NCBI GenBank assembly: GCA_947506075.1
Contig: CANNNN010000004.1
Coordinates: forward strand, 1-26,831
Direction: 5' to 3'
Length of the DNA: 26,831 nt
From: Methylococcaceae bacterium
Lineage (GTDB): Bacteria; Pseudomonadota; Gammaproteobacteria; Methylococcales; Methylomonadaceae
Shown: positions 8,353 through 15,927 of the stretch, piece by piece
Layout of the letters: the number at the start of each line of letters is the position of its first letter
How positions within the stretch are numbered: position 1 is the first letter of the stretch
Notes under the pieces: generated by a model
What the model was told of the DNA's origin: nothing
Databases searched by the model: none
Seen by the model: only the letters and a program-made list of their open reading frames with translations
Made by a program: the position numbers and the translations under genes

Positions 8353-8541
8353 TTACAGCAAATATTCTTGCTCTGCCTCAAGCCAGTCATCAAGCTCGTA
8401 GCCCAGTGCAAATTTTCTTTTTTCGGCCTTGTAATAGGCGAGTTCAGCAATTTTTGCGTCATGATCGGGAAGGCATATTGGGGAGCTGTCTTAAGCGTGA
8501 TTTGAATCTTTTGCTTTAGAATTTTTTATTGTTGTAGTCAT
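8353..8541 (-). pseudogene. DUF2934 protein gene interrupted by one in-frame TAA
   Basis: From ATG 8541, preceded by a strong GAGGTGA Shine-Dalgarno, the frame reads 16 codons (MTTTIKNSKAKDSNHA), meets TAA at 8493-8491, then continues in the same frame for 45 codons to TAA at 8355-8353. The second part contains HDAKIAELAYYKAEKRKF and YELDDWLEAEQEYLL, which match the DUF2934 signature (AELAYY...AE+R.F..G.ELDDWLEAE). No ATG, GTG or TTG start lies between the stop and the domain. The intact product would be about 62 residues. DUF2934 has no established function; such genes often sit near stress genes, here hsp20. Possible explanations are a recent nonsense mutation, a base-call error or stop-codon readthrough. 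Confidence 0.75.
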
Positions 8542-8759
8542 TTTTCACCTCGTTATGTTTAAGTATTTGTCCTGGGCTCGCGTATGTAGCAAACAACCTC
8601 GATCCATTCTAAATAGAAAAATGATAATGAATATTGGTGTAAACACGTAGTGATTGATGACAAGGTATAATAAAATCCAAAAAAGCTTAGCTGAGTAACC
8701 AGCTGGCGCGTTCTTGTAAATGTGGTTTAATGCTGGCTTAAATTTGATCAGGGAAAATA

Positions 8760-10430
8760 ATGTTAAAGAAATATGCTGCATTCCTTTTAATGAGCGTTAT
8801 CGGGATCGCACAGGTTTATGCGGAGGGGGCTAGGGTTGCAATTGCCAGTGCGCATCCAGTGGCGACGGCTGCCGGGTTTGAAATTATCGGTAAAGGCGGT
8901 AATGTTTTCGATGCGGCTGTGGCCATCAGTGCAACATTGGCGGTGGTCGAGCCTTCGGGATCCGGGTTGGGTGGCGGAGGTTACTGGTTGTTGCACAGGG
9001 CTCAGGACGGCTTTGAGACGATGATCGACGGGCGCGAGAAAGCGCCGTTAGCGGCTCATCAATCGATGTATCTGGATAAGGATGCCAAGGTGATTCCCCG
9101 TTTGTCACTTGATGGCGCGCTGGCGGCAGCCATCCCCGGCATGCCTGCGGCTTTAGTGCATTTGTCTGAAAAATACGGGAAATTGCCGCTGGCGGAAAGT
9201 CTGCAGCCTGCAATCCGAGCTGCTCAGAGCGGTTTTGCAATCGGTGAACGACACCGGAAGTTGCTCAGATTCAGGGCTGAGGTCATAAAAAAACATTCTG
9301 ATACGGCACGGATTTTTTTAGCCGATGGCGATATTCCCAAAGCCTATTCAATTCTCAGGCAAACGGATTTGGCCTACACCTTAAAGCAACTGGCTGACTC
9401 AGGTAGGGAGGGCTTTTATGGTGGCGAGATAGCCGAAAAATTGCTTACTAGCGTAAATAAGGCTGGCGGCATCTGGACAAAGCAAGATCTTGCCGCCTAT
9501 CAGATTGTCGAGCGTGAACCGATAAAAGGCAGCTATCGAGGCATAAAAATCACCAGTGCTTCGCCGTCATCATCTGGCGGCATCGTGTTGATTGAGGCAT
9601 TAAATATTTTGTCCGGCTATGATTTGAAGCAGTTTGATGAGTCGACCCGTAAGCATCTTATTGTCGAGGCCATGCGTCGAGCTTATCACGACCGTGCGAT
9701 GTATCTGGGTGATTCAGACTTTATTAGTATGCCGGTCAAACGCTTGTTGAATGAAGATTATGCGGCCGGGTTGCGCAGCAGTCTGCGGCCGGATAAAGCC
9801 TTGCCCAGCATGATGCTGTCAGGTGAAATTGAGCCGCAGCCTGAAGGCATCAATACCACGCATTTTTCGATTATTGACCAGCAAGGCAACCGGGTTGCCG
9901 CAACCTTAAGCATTAACTTTCCTTTTGGCGCGGGTTTGGTCGCAGAAGGCACCGGCGTGCTGCTGAACGATGAAATGGATGATTTTGCTGGTCTTCCGGG
10001 GGCGGTGAACGGCTATGGGCTGGTTGGTGGCGCAGCTAACGCAATAGCGCCGGGCAAGCGTATGCTGTCCAGTATGTCGCCCACTTTTCTTGACGATGGC
10101 AATAACGTTGCGGTGTTGGGGACGCCTGGCGGTAGTCGCATCATTTCTATGGTGTTGTTGGCGGCGCTGGATTTTGCCGAAGGCCACGAGCCGGATTCAT
10201 GGGTGCAAGTGCCACGATTCCATCATCAATTTATGCCCGATGTCATTGAGTATGAACAAGGTGCAATAACGGCGGACGAGCAAGCCAGTCTTGCTGCATT
10301 GGGTCATCATTTGAAACTGGCGCGTTACAGTTACGGCGATATGCAAGCCGTGCAGTGGAATAAATCCACGCATCAATTGGCGGCAGCCAGTGACCGTCGA
10401 GGCGAGGGGCAAGCAGCCGTAGGACATTGA
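8760..10430 (+). CDS. ggt: Gamma-glutamyltransferase (glutathione hydrolase) precursor
   Basis: Periplasmic Ntn-hydrolase that removes or transfers the gamma-glutamyl group of glutathione and related compounds. The 556-residue precursor has a signal peptide (residues 1-21, MLKKYAAFLLMSVIGIAQVYA). The self-cleavage site is before Thr366 in N-TTHFSIID, giving a large subunit of about 340 residues and a small subunit of 191, the usual sizes. GSGLGGGGYWLLH, DGREKAP, the SSMSPT stretch and GTPGGSRI (the oxyanion-hole Gly pair) are all present. ATG 8760 follows GGGAAAATA. A phosphopantetheinyl transferase gene begins 10 bases after the stop, so the two are probably cotranscribed. Confidence 0.96.
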   Translation: MLKKYAAFLLMSVIGIAQVYAEGARVAIASAHPVATAAGFEIIGKGGNVFDAAVAISATLAVVEPSGSGLGGGGYWLLHRAQDGFETMIDGREKAPLAAHQSMYLDKDAKVIPRLSLDGALAAAIPGMPAALVHLSEKYGKLPLAESLQPAIRAAQSGFAIGERHRKLLRFRAEVIKKHSDTARIFLADGDIPKAYSILRQTDLAYTLKQLADSGREGFYGGEIAEKLLTSVNKAGGIWTKQDLAAYQIVEREPIKGSYRGIKITSASPSSSGGIVLIEALNILSGYDLKQFDESTRKHLIVEAMRRAYHDRAMYLGDSDFISMPVKRLLNEDYAAGLRSSLRPDKALPSMMLSGEIEPQPEGINTTHFSIIDQQGNRVAATLSINFPFGAGLVAEGTGVLLNDEMDDFAGLPGAVNGYGLVGGAANAIAPGKRMLSSMSPTFLDDGNNVAVLGTPGGSRIISMVLLAALDFAEGHEPDSWVQVPRFHHQFMPDVIEYEQGAITADEQASLAALGHHLKLARYSYGDMQAVQWNKSTHQLAAASDRRGEGQAAVGH

Positions 10431-10440
10431 GGGTTATTAT

Positions 10441-11139
10441 TTGAATACCGACACCATTCAGGTATGGCATGGCAATATTGACGATGACAGGTACTATAAA
10501 AATTACTGGCGCGCTCTTGATGCAGATGAGCGAGTCCATGCCGAAAAAATGAAAAATAATTTGCTGCGCAATCGTTATGTCGTGGTTCGTGGTAGCTTAA
10601 GAAATATATTAGCCGAAATACTTGATGAGCAGCCGGAAAAAATAAGGATAAAAATGGCTGTACATGGCAAGCCCTATCTCGCCGATTATCCTGAATTAGT
10701 GTTCAATTTGTCGCATTCTGCAGGCGCTATGGTGATTGCTGTGAGCTGGAATTGCCGGTTGGGCGTGGATATAGAGTGCTGTAAATCAAGATCCGGTATG
10801 GCTGCGCTGGTCGATAAATGTTTTGGGGTCGAAGAAATTGCTTATTGGGGCGGGTTGCCGGAATCTCAAAAAATACCCGAGTTTTACCGTTACTGGACTC
10901 GCAAAGAAGCTTTCGTAAAAGCGACGGGGCGCGGCATTGCCTTAGGGTTGGATGGCTGTGTTATAAACCCCGAGAGTCAAACAGCGTTTTTAAGGGTTCC
11001 TTCTGGCTACGGACCGGCTTCAGACTGGCATGTGCTGGACTTGGCTTTAGGGCAAGATGTTTGCAGTGCGCTAGTCACCGATAAGGCTATTGTCAGTGTC
11101 AGCTTGCGGAAGTGGAATGGGCTACTTAAAGGGCAGTAA
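10441..11139 (+). CDS. 4'-phosphopantetheinyl transferase superfamily protein (Sfp-type)
   Basis: Predicted to transfer 4'-phosphopantetheine from coenzyme A to a serine of acyl or peptidyl carrier proteins. It has 232 residues, the two-lobe Sfp size rather than the short AcpS size. Diagnostic motifs are FNLSHSAG, GVDIE (residues 108-112, Mg-binding D110 and E112) and WTRKEAFVKATGRG (W152 to G165, with K155 and E156). The start is TTG 10441, with GAGGG 7 nt upstream. It follows ggt by 10 bases. The carrier protein target is not in this window: there is no PKS, NRPS or ACP gene nearby, so it may be the cell's general PPTase acting at a distance. Confidence 0.92.
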   Translation: MNTDTIQVWHGNIDDDRYYKNYWRALDADERVHAEKMKNNLLRNRYVVVRGSLRNILAEILDEQPEKIRIKMAVHGKPYLADYPELVFNLSHSAGAMVIAVSWNCRLGVDIECCKSRSGMAALVDKCFGVEEIAYWGGLPESQKIPEFYRYWTRKEAFVKATGRGIALGLDGCVINPESQTAFLRVPSGYGPASDWHVLDLALGQDVCSALVTDKAIVSVSLRKWNGLLKGQ

Positions 11140-11220
11140 TAAGATTTATTTTGGGCCGATCCTGAGTCTGGCTATTTAGCTTGGCACACGGTTTTCAGGC
11201 TCAAACAGTTATTTTTTTTG

Positions 11221-11260
11221 CCACGAAGATACAAAGATCTATTTCTTCGTGTCTTCGTGG
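11221..11260. repeat. CCACGAAGA hairpin upstream of gltX
   Basis: The left arm at 11221-11237 (CCACGAAGATACAAAGA) pairs with 11244-11260 (TCTTCGTGTCTTCGTGG) over 17 positions with one wobble and one mismatch; the loop is 6 nt. The arms contain a near-tandem CACGAAG unit. There is no T-run directly after the hairpin on the plus strand. It shares the CCACGAA core with the element at 6962-7079. It could be a degenerate intergenic repeat or a processing site between the PPTase and gltX genes. Confidence 0.7.
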
Positions 11261-11315
11261 TGATATTCTTCTAAGCTTTTTTGCAATTACATAGACTTAC
11301 TAACAAAATAATATC

Positions 11316-12719
11316 ATGAGTATAAAAACACGATTTGCCCCAAGTCCAACAGGTTATCTGCATGTGGGCGGCGCGCGTACTGCGTTGTTTTCCTGGCTTT
11401 ATGCGAGGAAGCACGGCGGGAAGTTTATTTTAAGGATAGAAGATACCGATCTGGAACGCTCCACTCAGGAATCGGTCGATGCAATTCTGGAGGGCATGAC
11501 CTGGCTGGGGCTGGAATACGATGAGGGGCCGTTCTATCAGACGCACCATTTCGACCGATATAAGGAGATTATCCAGCAGTTGCTGGATCAGGGTGATGCC
11601 TATTATTGCTATTGCAGTAAAGATGAGCTGGAGCAGTTGCGCGCCGAGCAAATGGCCAGCAAGGAAAAGCCGCGCTATAACGGCAAATGTCGGGAGTTGA
11701 TGGAGTCCAAAGGTGAGCGGGAGGCGGTGATCCGTTTCAAGAATCCGGTTGATGGCGTGGTAACGATTCCCGACTTGATTAAAGGCGATATTGTTGTTGC
11801 TAATAAAGAACTGGACGATTTGATTATAGCCCGGGGCGACGGCACGCCGACTTACAATTTAACGGTAGTGGTCGATGACATGGATATGCAGGTCACGCAT
11901 GTGATTCGCGGAGACGACCATATCAACAATACGCCCAGACAAATGAATATTCTTAAGGCCTTGGGTGCTAAGCTCCCGAAGTACGCGCATTTGCCGATGA
12001 TATTGGGAGCTGATGGAGCGAGGCTGTCAAAGCGTCATGGTGCAGTCAGCGTGATGCAATTTCGTGACGACGGCTATTTGCCCGATGCGTTGTTAAATTA
12101 TCTGGTGCGTCTGGGGTGGTCGCATGGCGACCAGGAGATATTTACACTTGATGAAATGATCGAGCATTTTGCGCTGGAAAATGTCAATGTGTCGGCGTCT
12201 ACATTCAACAACGAAAAACTGTTATGGCTGAATCATCAGTATATTATGAACAGCGATCCGGCTCATGTTGCGCGCCATTTAAGCTGGCACATGGGTGAGT
12301 TGGGTATAGATCCTTCAGTAGGGCCGAGTCTTGTCGACATGGTCAAGGCACAACGGGAACGCTGTAAGACACTGGTCGAAATAGCCGCTGCCAGCGTTTA
12401 TTTCTATAAGGATTTTGAGGCCTATGATGAAAAGGCCGCTAAAAAGAATTTCACTCCAGGTTCGGAGGAGGTTTTGGCTAGGTTGCTCGAGCAATTTTCT
12501 ACTGTGGTCGACTGGAATGGCGAGGCCTTGCACCAGATTGTATTAAATCTTGCCGAAACCATGGGTTTAGGTTTGGGTAAGGTGGCTCAGCCTTTGCGTG
12601 TTGCGGTTTGCGGATCAGCGGTTTCGCCGGCGATTGATATAACCTTGTCGTTGCTGGGCCAGGAAAAAACCTTGGCTAGACTGCAGCGAGCTATAAATTA
12701 TATAAAAAATACTGATTAG
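11316..12719 (+). CDS. gltX: Glutamyl-tRNA synthetase
   Basis: Class Ic aminoacyl-tRNA synthetase that charges tRNA-Glu with glutamate in the cytoplasm. Its 467 residues are close to the 471 of E. coli. The HIGH signature is HVGG (16-19) within RFAPSPTGYLHVGGARTALF. The KMSKS equivalent is LSKRHG (237-242). The zinc-type CYC...KC pattern follows near residue 100, and HVIRGDDHINNTPRQ is conserved. The C-terminal helical anticodon-binding domain is complete (AAASVYFYKDF, GLGLGKVAQPLRVAVCG). The catalytic motifs look like discriminating bacterial GluRS rather than the short Glu-Q-RS. tRNA-Ala and tRNA-Glu genes follow immediately under their own promoter. Confidence 0.97.
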   Translation: MSIKTRFAPSPTGYLHVGGARTALFSWLYARKHGGKFILRIEDTDLERSTQESVDAILEGMTWLGLEYDEGPFYQTHHFDRYKEIIQQLLDQGDAYYCYCSKDELEQLRAEQMASKEKPRYNGKCRELMESKGEREAVIRFKNPVDGVVTIPDLIKGDIVVANKELDDLIIARGDGTPTYNLTVVVDDMDMQVTHVIRGDDHINNTPRQMNILKALGAKLPKYAHLPMILGADGARLSKRHGAVSVMQFRDDGYLPDALLNYLVRLGWSHGDQEIFTLDEMIEHFALENVNVSASTFNNEKLLWLNHQYIMNSDPAHVARHLSWHMGELGIDPSVGPSLVDMVKAQRERCKTLVEIAAASVYFYKDFEAYDEKAAKKNFTPGSEEVLARLLEQFSTVVDWNGEALHQIVLNLAETMGLGLGKVAQPLRVAVCGSAVSPAIDITLSLLGQEKTLARLQRAINYIKNTD

Positions 12720-12721
12720 TG

Positions 12722-12750
12722 TTGGACTCAGCAGATAAATACTGTAGAAT
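12722..12750 (+). promoter_or_regulatory. Sigma70 promoter of the tRNA-Ala/tRNA-Glu operon
   Basis: TTGGAC (12722-12727) and TAGAAT (12745-12750) are separated by exactly 17 nt and start 2 nt after the gltX stop codon. The bases after the -10 box are GCCGG, a G+C-rich discriminator of the kind seen at stringently controlled tRNA promoters. Transcription would start near 12757, about 10 nt before tRNA-Ala. Confidence 0.8.
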
Positions 12751-12766
12751 GCCGGTTCTCAACTTG

Positions 12767-12842
12767 GGGGCCATAGCTCAATTGGTAGAGCGCAACACTG
12801 GCAGTGTTGAGGTCAGCGGTTCGATTCCGCTTGGCTCCACCA
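12767..12842 (+). tRNA. tRNA-Ala (anticodon GGC)
   Basis: A 76-nt cloverleaf with encoded CCA. The acceptor stem is GGGGCCA/TGGCTCC and contains the G3-U70 wobble that specifies alanine; the discriminator is A73. The D stem is GCTC/GAGC. The anticodon stem CAACA/TGTTG encloses loop CTGGCAG, giving anticodon GGC. The T arm is AGCGG-TTCGATT-CCGCT. It reads GCC codons. Confidence 0.97.
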
Positions 12843-12865
12843 AGAAGTTGATTAAACCAGTTTTA

Positions 12866-12941
12866 GTCCCCATCGTCTAGTGGCCTAGGACACCGCCCTT
12901 TCACGGCGGTAACGGGGGTTCGAACCCCCCTGGGGACGCCA
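12866..12941 (+). tRNA. tRNA-Glu (anticodon TTC)
   Basis: A 76-nt cloverleaf with encoded CCA. The acceptor is GTCCCCA/TGGGGAC with discriminator G. The anticodon stem CCGCC/GGCGG encloses CTTTCAC, giving anticodon TTC. The T arm is GGGGG-TTCGAAC-CCCCC. It lies 23 nt after tRNA-Ala under the same promoter and is the substrate of the GluRS encoded just upstream. Confidence 0.97.
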
Positions 12942-12946
12942 TTAAT

Positions 12947-12977
12947 AAAAGGGTTATCATTGTGATAACCCTTTTTT
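12947..12977 (+). terminator. Rho-independent terminator of the tRNA operon
   Basis: A perfect stem, GGGTTATCA/TGATAACCC (12951-12959 and 12963-12971), has a TTG loop, a preceding A-run and six T residues after it (12972-12977). It lies 5 nt past the tRNA-Glu CCA end. Confidence 0.93.
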
Positions 12978-13082
12978 ATGCCTGATAGAATGGCATCAGC
13001 GCAAGCAACTGTCCGGGTGAAGCCTGTCAGTTTAGCTTCGTGCCTGAAAAACAAACAACAGTTGCATACCGGGAGTAGACTG

Positions 13083-14048
13083 ATGACAGATCATCATGGA
13101 CATAAGCATACTCACGCTCATATCCCGCACTCACATAGTGAAGGTCATCACCCTGGTGATCTAAATAATCAGAGTCTTGCCTTTGCTTTTGCAGTCGGCT
13201 TGAATACGGTTTTTGTGATAATTGAATTCACTTATGGTTTTATTGCCAACTCAACGGCATTGATGGCTGATGCTGGGCACAACTTGTCTGATGTGCTCGG
13301 CTTGCTACTGGCATGGGGTGCGTCAATCCTTTCCCGCAAAGCACCCAGCGAGCGTTACACCTACGGTCTACGCAGTACCTCGATTATGGCGGCCTTGGCA
13401 AACGCCATGTTCCTGCTGGTGGCGAGCGGGGCTATTGCATGGGAGGCCGTTCATCGTTTTTCAGAGCCTGCCCTAGTGGCTGGATTGACAGTTACCCTGG
13501 TGGCAGGCATCGGCATCGTCATTAATGGGCTGTCGGCATGGCTTTTTGTCAAGGGAAGTAAAGCTGACTTGAATGTTCGCGGCGCCTATCTTCACATGGC
13601 TGCCGATACCGCAGTATCAGTAGGCGTCGCGCTTGCTGGTATAGCAATGATATACACAGACTGGTACTGGCTTGATCCGGTGATGAGTCTGGTGATTGTG
13701 ACCATTATCTTAACTAGCACCTGGGGATTGCTACGCGAGTCCGTACAGCTGGCATTAATAGCTGTTCCGGCGCATATTGATGTGGCCGCGCTGGAAGCGT
13801 ATCTGCGCCAATGTCACGGTGTGACCGACATTCATGATCTGCATATCTGGGGCATGAGCACCACCGAAAGTGCTCTTACTGTTCATCTGGTGATGCCTAA
13901 TGGATGCCCCGACGATGCCTTCTTGGATAGTATCGTACAAGCACTAAATGAGCGATTCTCTGTTCATCACTGTACCTTGCAAGTGGAGCAAGGCACAACT
14001 GATCATACATGCGCGCTGCTACCAAAAAAAGCGGCACACTTACACTGA
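13083..14048 (+). CDS. Cation diffusion facilitator, Zn/Co/Cd efflux transporter
   Basis: Inner-membrane proton-coupled antiporter of the CDF family (CzcD/ZitB-like), exporting divalent metals such as zinc, cobalt or cadmium. With ATG 13083 it has 321 residues; GGGAG lies 7 nt upstream. An open frame from 12978 would begin on top of the tRNA terminator and is not used. The N-terminus (residues 4-23) is rich in histidine (HHGHKHTHAHIPHSH), a cytoplasmic metal-binding tract. Six transmembrane helices follow. The transport-site pairs are H66-N-L-S-D70 (TM2) and H171-M-A-A-D175 (TM5). The C-terminal domain (about 215-300) has VTDIHDLHIWGM, typical of the dimerising regulatory domain. It converges on corA. 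Confidence 0.93.
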   Translation: MTDHHGHKHTHAHIPHSHSEGHHPGDLNNQSLAFAFAVGLNTVFVIIEFTYGFIANSTALMADAGHNLSDVLGLLLAWGASILSRKAPSERYTYGLRSTSIMAALANAMFLLVASGAIAWEAVHRFSEPALVAGLTVTLVAGIGIVINGLSAWLFVKGSKADLNVRGAYLHMAADTAVSVGVALAGIAMIYTDWYWLDPVMSLVIVTIILTSTWGLLRESVQLALIAVPAHIDVAALEAYLRQCHGVTDIHDLHIWGMSTTESALTVHLVMPNGCPDDAFLDSIVQALNERFSVHHCTLQVEQGTTDHTCALLPKKAAHLH

Positions 14049-14204
14049 GCTTGGGTGGTTCGCAATTAACTGGCCTGATTAATGGGCTTCACTGTTTAAA
14101 CATCCGTTTAATCACTTCCCAAGATGGCAGATTATTTTTTTGAGGCTTATCTTAAGCCATGCTCTTATCGAGAGCGTGGCCGGTGTATCAGTGGCAAGAA
14201 CATA

Positions 14205-15158
14205 TCAGAGCCAGCCTTTGCGTTTAAAAAACCAATACGGTGAAACTCCCGCCAGTAGCATTAACCCGAGTGCCCCCGGATAGCCCAGTTGTAAATTAAG
14301 TTCCGGCATATATTGGAAATTCATGCCGTAAATGCTGGCCACCAGCGTCGGAGGGAGAAATACCACTGCGGCAATGGAAAAAATCTTAATGATCTTGTTT
14401 TGAGCGATGTTAATAAAGCCCTGGGTCGAGTCCATTAAGAAATTGATTTTGTCGAACAGGAAAGTGGTATGAGACATCAATGTTTCCACGTCACGCATAA
14501 TCTCTCGCGCAGTGTCTTGTAACTCCGGGTGATTGCGCAAATGCCGTTGCAGAAAGGAGATGGAGCGCTGCGTATCCATCAGGCATAGCCGAATCTTACC
14601 GTTGCTGTCTTCCAGTTTGGCCAGTTGATCAATGGCGTTTTCAAGATCGGAATCTATTTCTTCCAGTACCAGATAACTGACCTCCTCCAGTTTGCGATGA
14701 ATGTCTTCCAGCGCATCGGCAAGGTTTTCCACTTTTTGTTCGAATATGATAACCACCAGTTCCTGCGGCGAGTGTGCCTCTACCTGTCCACGTCTTGCGC
14801 GCATACGCAAAAGTCGGAAATCCGCCAATGCGCCTTCACGCAGCGTAATTAACCTGTCTTTTTGCAGAATGAAGGCGACGGTTGCCGTGCTGTGCCGACC
14901 CTCGCTTTGCGCAAGAAACAAAGAGCGTACATGAACGCCGGTGTTGTCGGTAAAATAGCGCGCCGATGATTCGATTTCCTCCACATCATCCGATTCGGGC
15001 AGTTCTGCATGCAAAAAAGCCTGTAGTTGATCGCGCTCAATGTCACTGGCATCGTGGGCATCGATCCATGACGCTGCTGCGACCGCCTGTTTAAGTTGAT
15101 CTGTAGATGGCGTTTGTTCCTTTAGTCGGCCCTTGTCGATATTGAAAAGTCTTAACAT
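14205..15158 (-). CDS. corA: Magnesium/cobalt transport protein CorA
   Basis: Pentameric inner-membrane channel for Mg2+ uptake, also passing Co2+ and Ni2+. It has 317 residues (E. coli 316). The large cytoplasmic funnel domain includes RRGQVEAHSPQELVVIIFEQK and KIRLCLMDTQRSISFLQRHL. Near the C-terminus lie two transmembrane helices with the diagnostic YGMN selectivity motif (G278-M279-N280), then MPEL and the basic tail FFKRKGWL. It lies 21 bases after sixA on the same strand and is probably cotranscribed. Bases 14049-14204, between it and the convergent efflux gene, hold only small imperfect hairpins. Confidence 0.96.
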   Translation of the reverse strand: MLRLFNIDKGRLKEQTPSTDQLKQAVAAASWIDAHDASDIERDQLQAFLHAELPESDDVEEIESSARYFTDNTGVHVRSLFLAQSEGRHSTATVAFILQKDRLITLREGALADFRLLRMRARRGQVEAHSPQELVVIIFEQKVENLADALEDIHRKLEEVSYLVLEEIDSDLENAIDQLAKLEDSNGKIRLCLMDTQRSISFLQRHLRNHPELQDTAREIMRDVETLMSHTTFLFDKINFLMDSTQGFINIAQNKIIKIFSIAAVVFLPPTLVASIYGMNFQYMPELNLQLGYPGALGLMLLAGVSPYWFFKRKGWL

Positions 15159-15179
15159 GCTATAGTCCCGTTTTATTAG

Positions 15180-15689
15180 TTACTCAGCCAAGTTGTCCGG
15201 GCGAATTAGTGTGACTAATTTGGCGCAACCTTCGGTCAGATCTGTCCAATTGCCTTCAAAGGTGAGGTGCGCTAAGGCCGCTGTGGGCAAGCATTTTCCA
15301 TTAGATGATAAGGATACTGAATGGGGAATTAATTTGACTAACAAATCTTCCAGGCCGGGATTATGACCGATCAACAGCACTCGCCGGTCATCACAACGTG
15401 TTTTTAACACCTCAAGCAAGGCTTGCGCACTGGCTTCATAAATATGCTCATCATAGATGATAGTTGATTCGTCTATATCTAACTGTTTACAAACCAGCTG
15501 TGCTGTCGCCAGGGTCCGTGCTGCAGGAGAACAGAGTATGGCGTCGGGTTTCAAATGCTGCTCATGCAGCCAGCGACCTACCTGCTTGGCAGCGCGACGA
15601 CCACGTTTTTTTAACGGACGGGAAAAATCATCCATATCGACCGCCCAATCTGACTTGGCATGGCGTAATAATAAAAGTTCGTGAGTCAT
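15180..15689 (-). CDS. sixA: Phosphohistidine phosphatase SixA
   Basis: Histidine phosphatase (RHG branch) that removes phosphate from phosphohistidine, in E. coli the HPt domain of ArcB and nitrogen-PTS proteins. ATG 15689 gives 169 residues; a TTG at 15698 would add three and neither has a strong Shine-Dalgarno. The RHG motif LLLLRHAKSDW puts the nucleophile at H10. R58 in CSPAARTLATA and H109 in LLIGHNPGLEDLL complete the site. PLKKRGRRAA is typical of SixA. It is the first gene of an apparent sixA-corA pair. Confidence 0.9.
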   Translation of the reverse strand: MTHELLLLRHAKSDWAVDMDDFSRPLKKRGRRAAKQVGRWLHEQHLKPDAILCSPAARTLATAQLVCKQLDIDESTIIYDEHIYEASAQALLEVLKTRCDDRRVLLIGHNPGLEDLLVKLIPHSVSLSSNGKCLPTAALAHLTFEGNWTDLTEGCAKLVTLIRPDNLAE

Positions 15690-15847
15690 GTGTTTCAATT
15701 AATCGTGGTGATGTCGGGATGTTTGTTCGCTTAAGCTACTATACCAGTTTATGTTTATGATTTTTTAATCAAAAGTAAAAGACTTGAGGCCGATGTAATG
15801 TAAGGTGTTCTGCATGTTAGAAGCGGGTCTCTTGGTTATACTACTTA

Positions 15848-15876
15848 TTGCTTGAGCGTGGCGAGTTCTTTATCCT
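15848..15876 (+). promoter_or_regulatory. Possible sigma70 promoter for the coiled-coil gene
   Basis: TTGCTT (15848-15853) and TATCCT (15871-15876) with a 17-nt spacer lie about 50 bases ahead of ATG 15928. Each box matches consensus only partly, so this is a weak call. The rest of 15699-15927 shows no gene. Confidence 0.35.
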
Positions 15877-15927
15877 ATGAACGGTTATGTAGGTAACTGT
15901 TTTTCATTAAATAATATGGGGTAGGTC

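Noticed and set aside
8545..8781. 78-residue minus-strand frame upstream of ggt
   Set aside because: It overlaps the ggt signal peptide, has no ribosome site and no recognisable domain; the hydrophobic run comes from AT-rich sequence.
11221..11260. Intrinsic terminator for the ggt-PPTase operon
   Set aside because: The stem is not followed by a T-run on the plus strand, and minus-strand reading gives A residues.
12978..13082. N-terminal 35-residue extension of the cation-efflux protein
   Set aside because: The extension starts at the base right after the tRNA terminator T-run, has no ribosome site and does not resemble the family; ATG 13083 has GGGAG at good spacing.
12866..14204. Integrative element or island at the tRNA-Glu 3' end
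   Set aside because: No integrase, no repeated copy of the tRNA 3' end, and the next genes are ordinary metal-transport genes.
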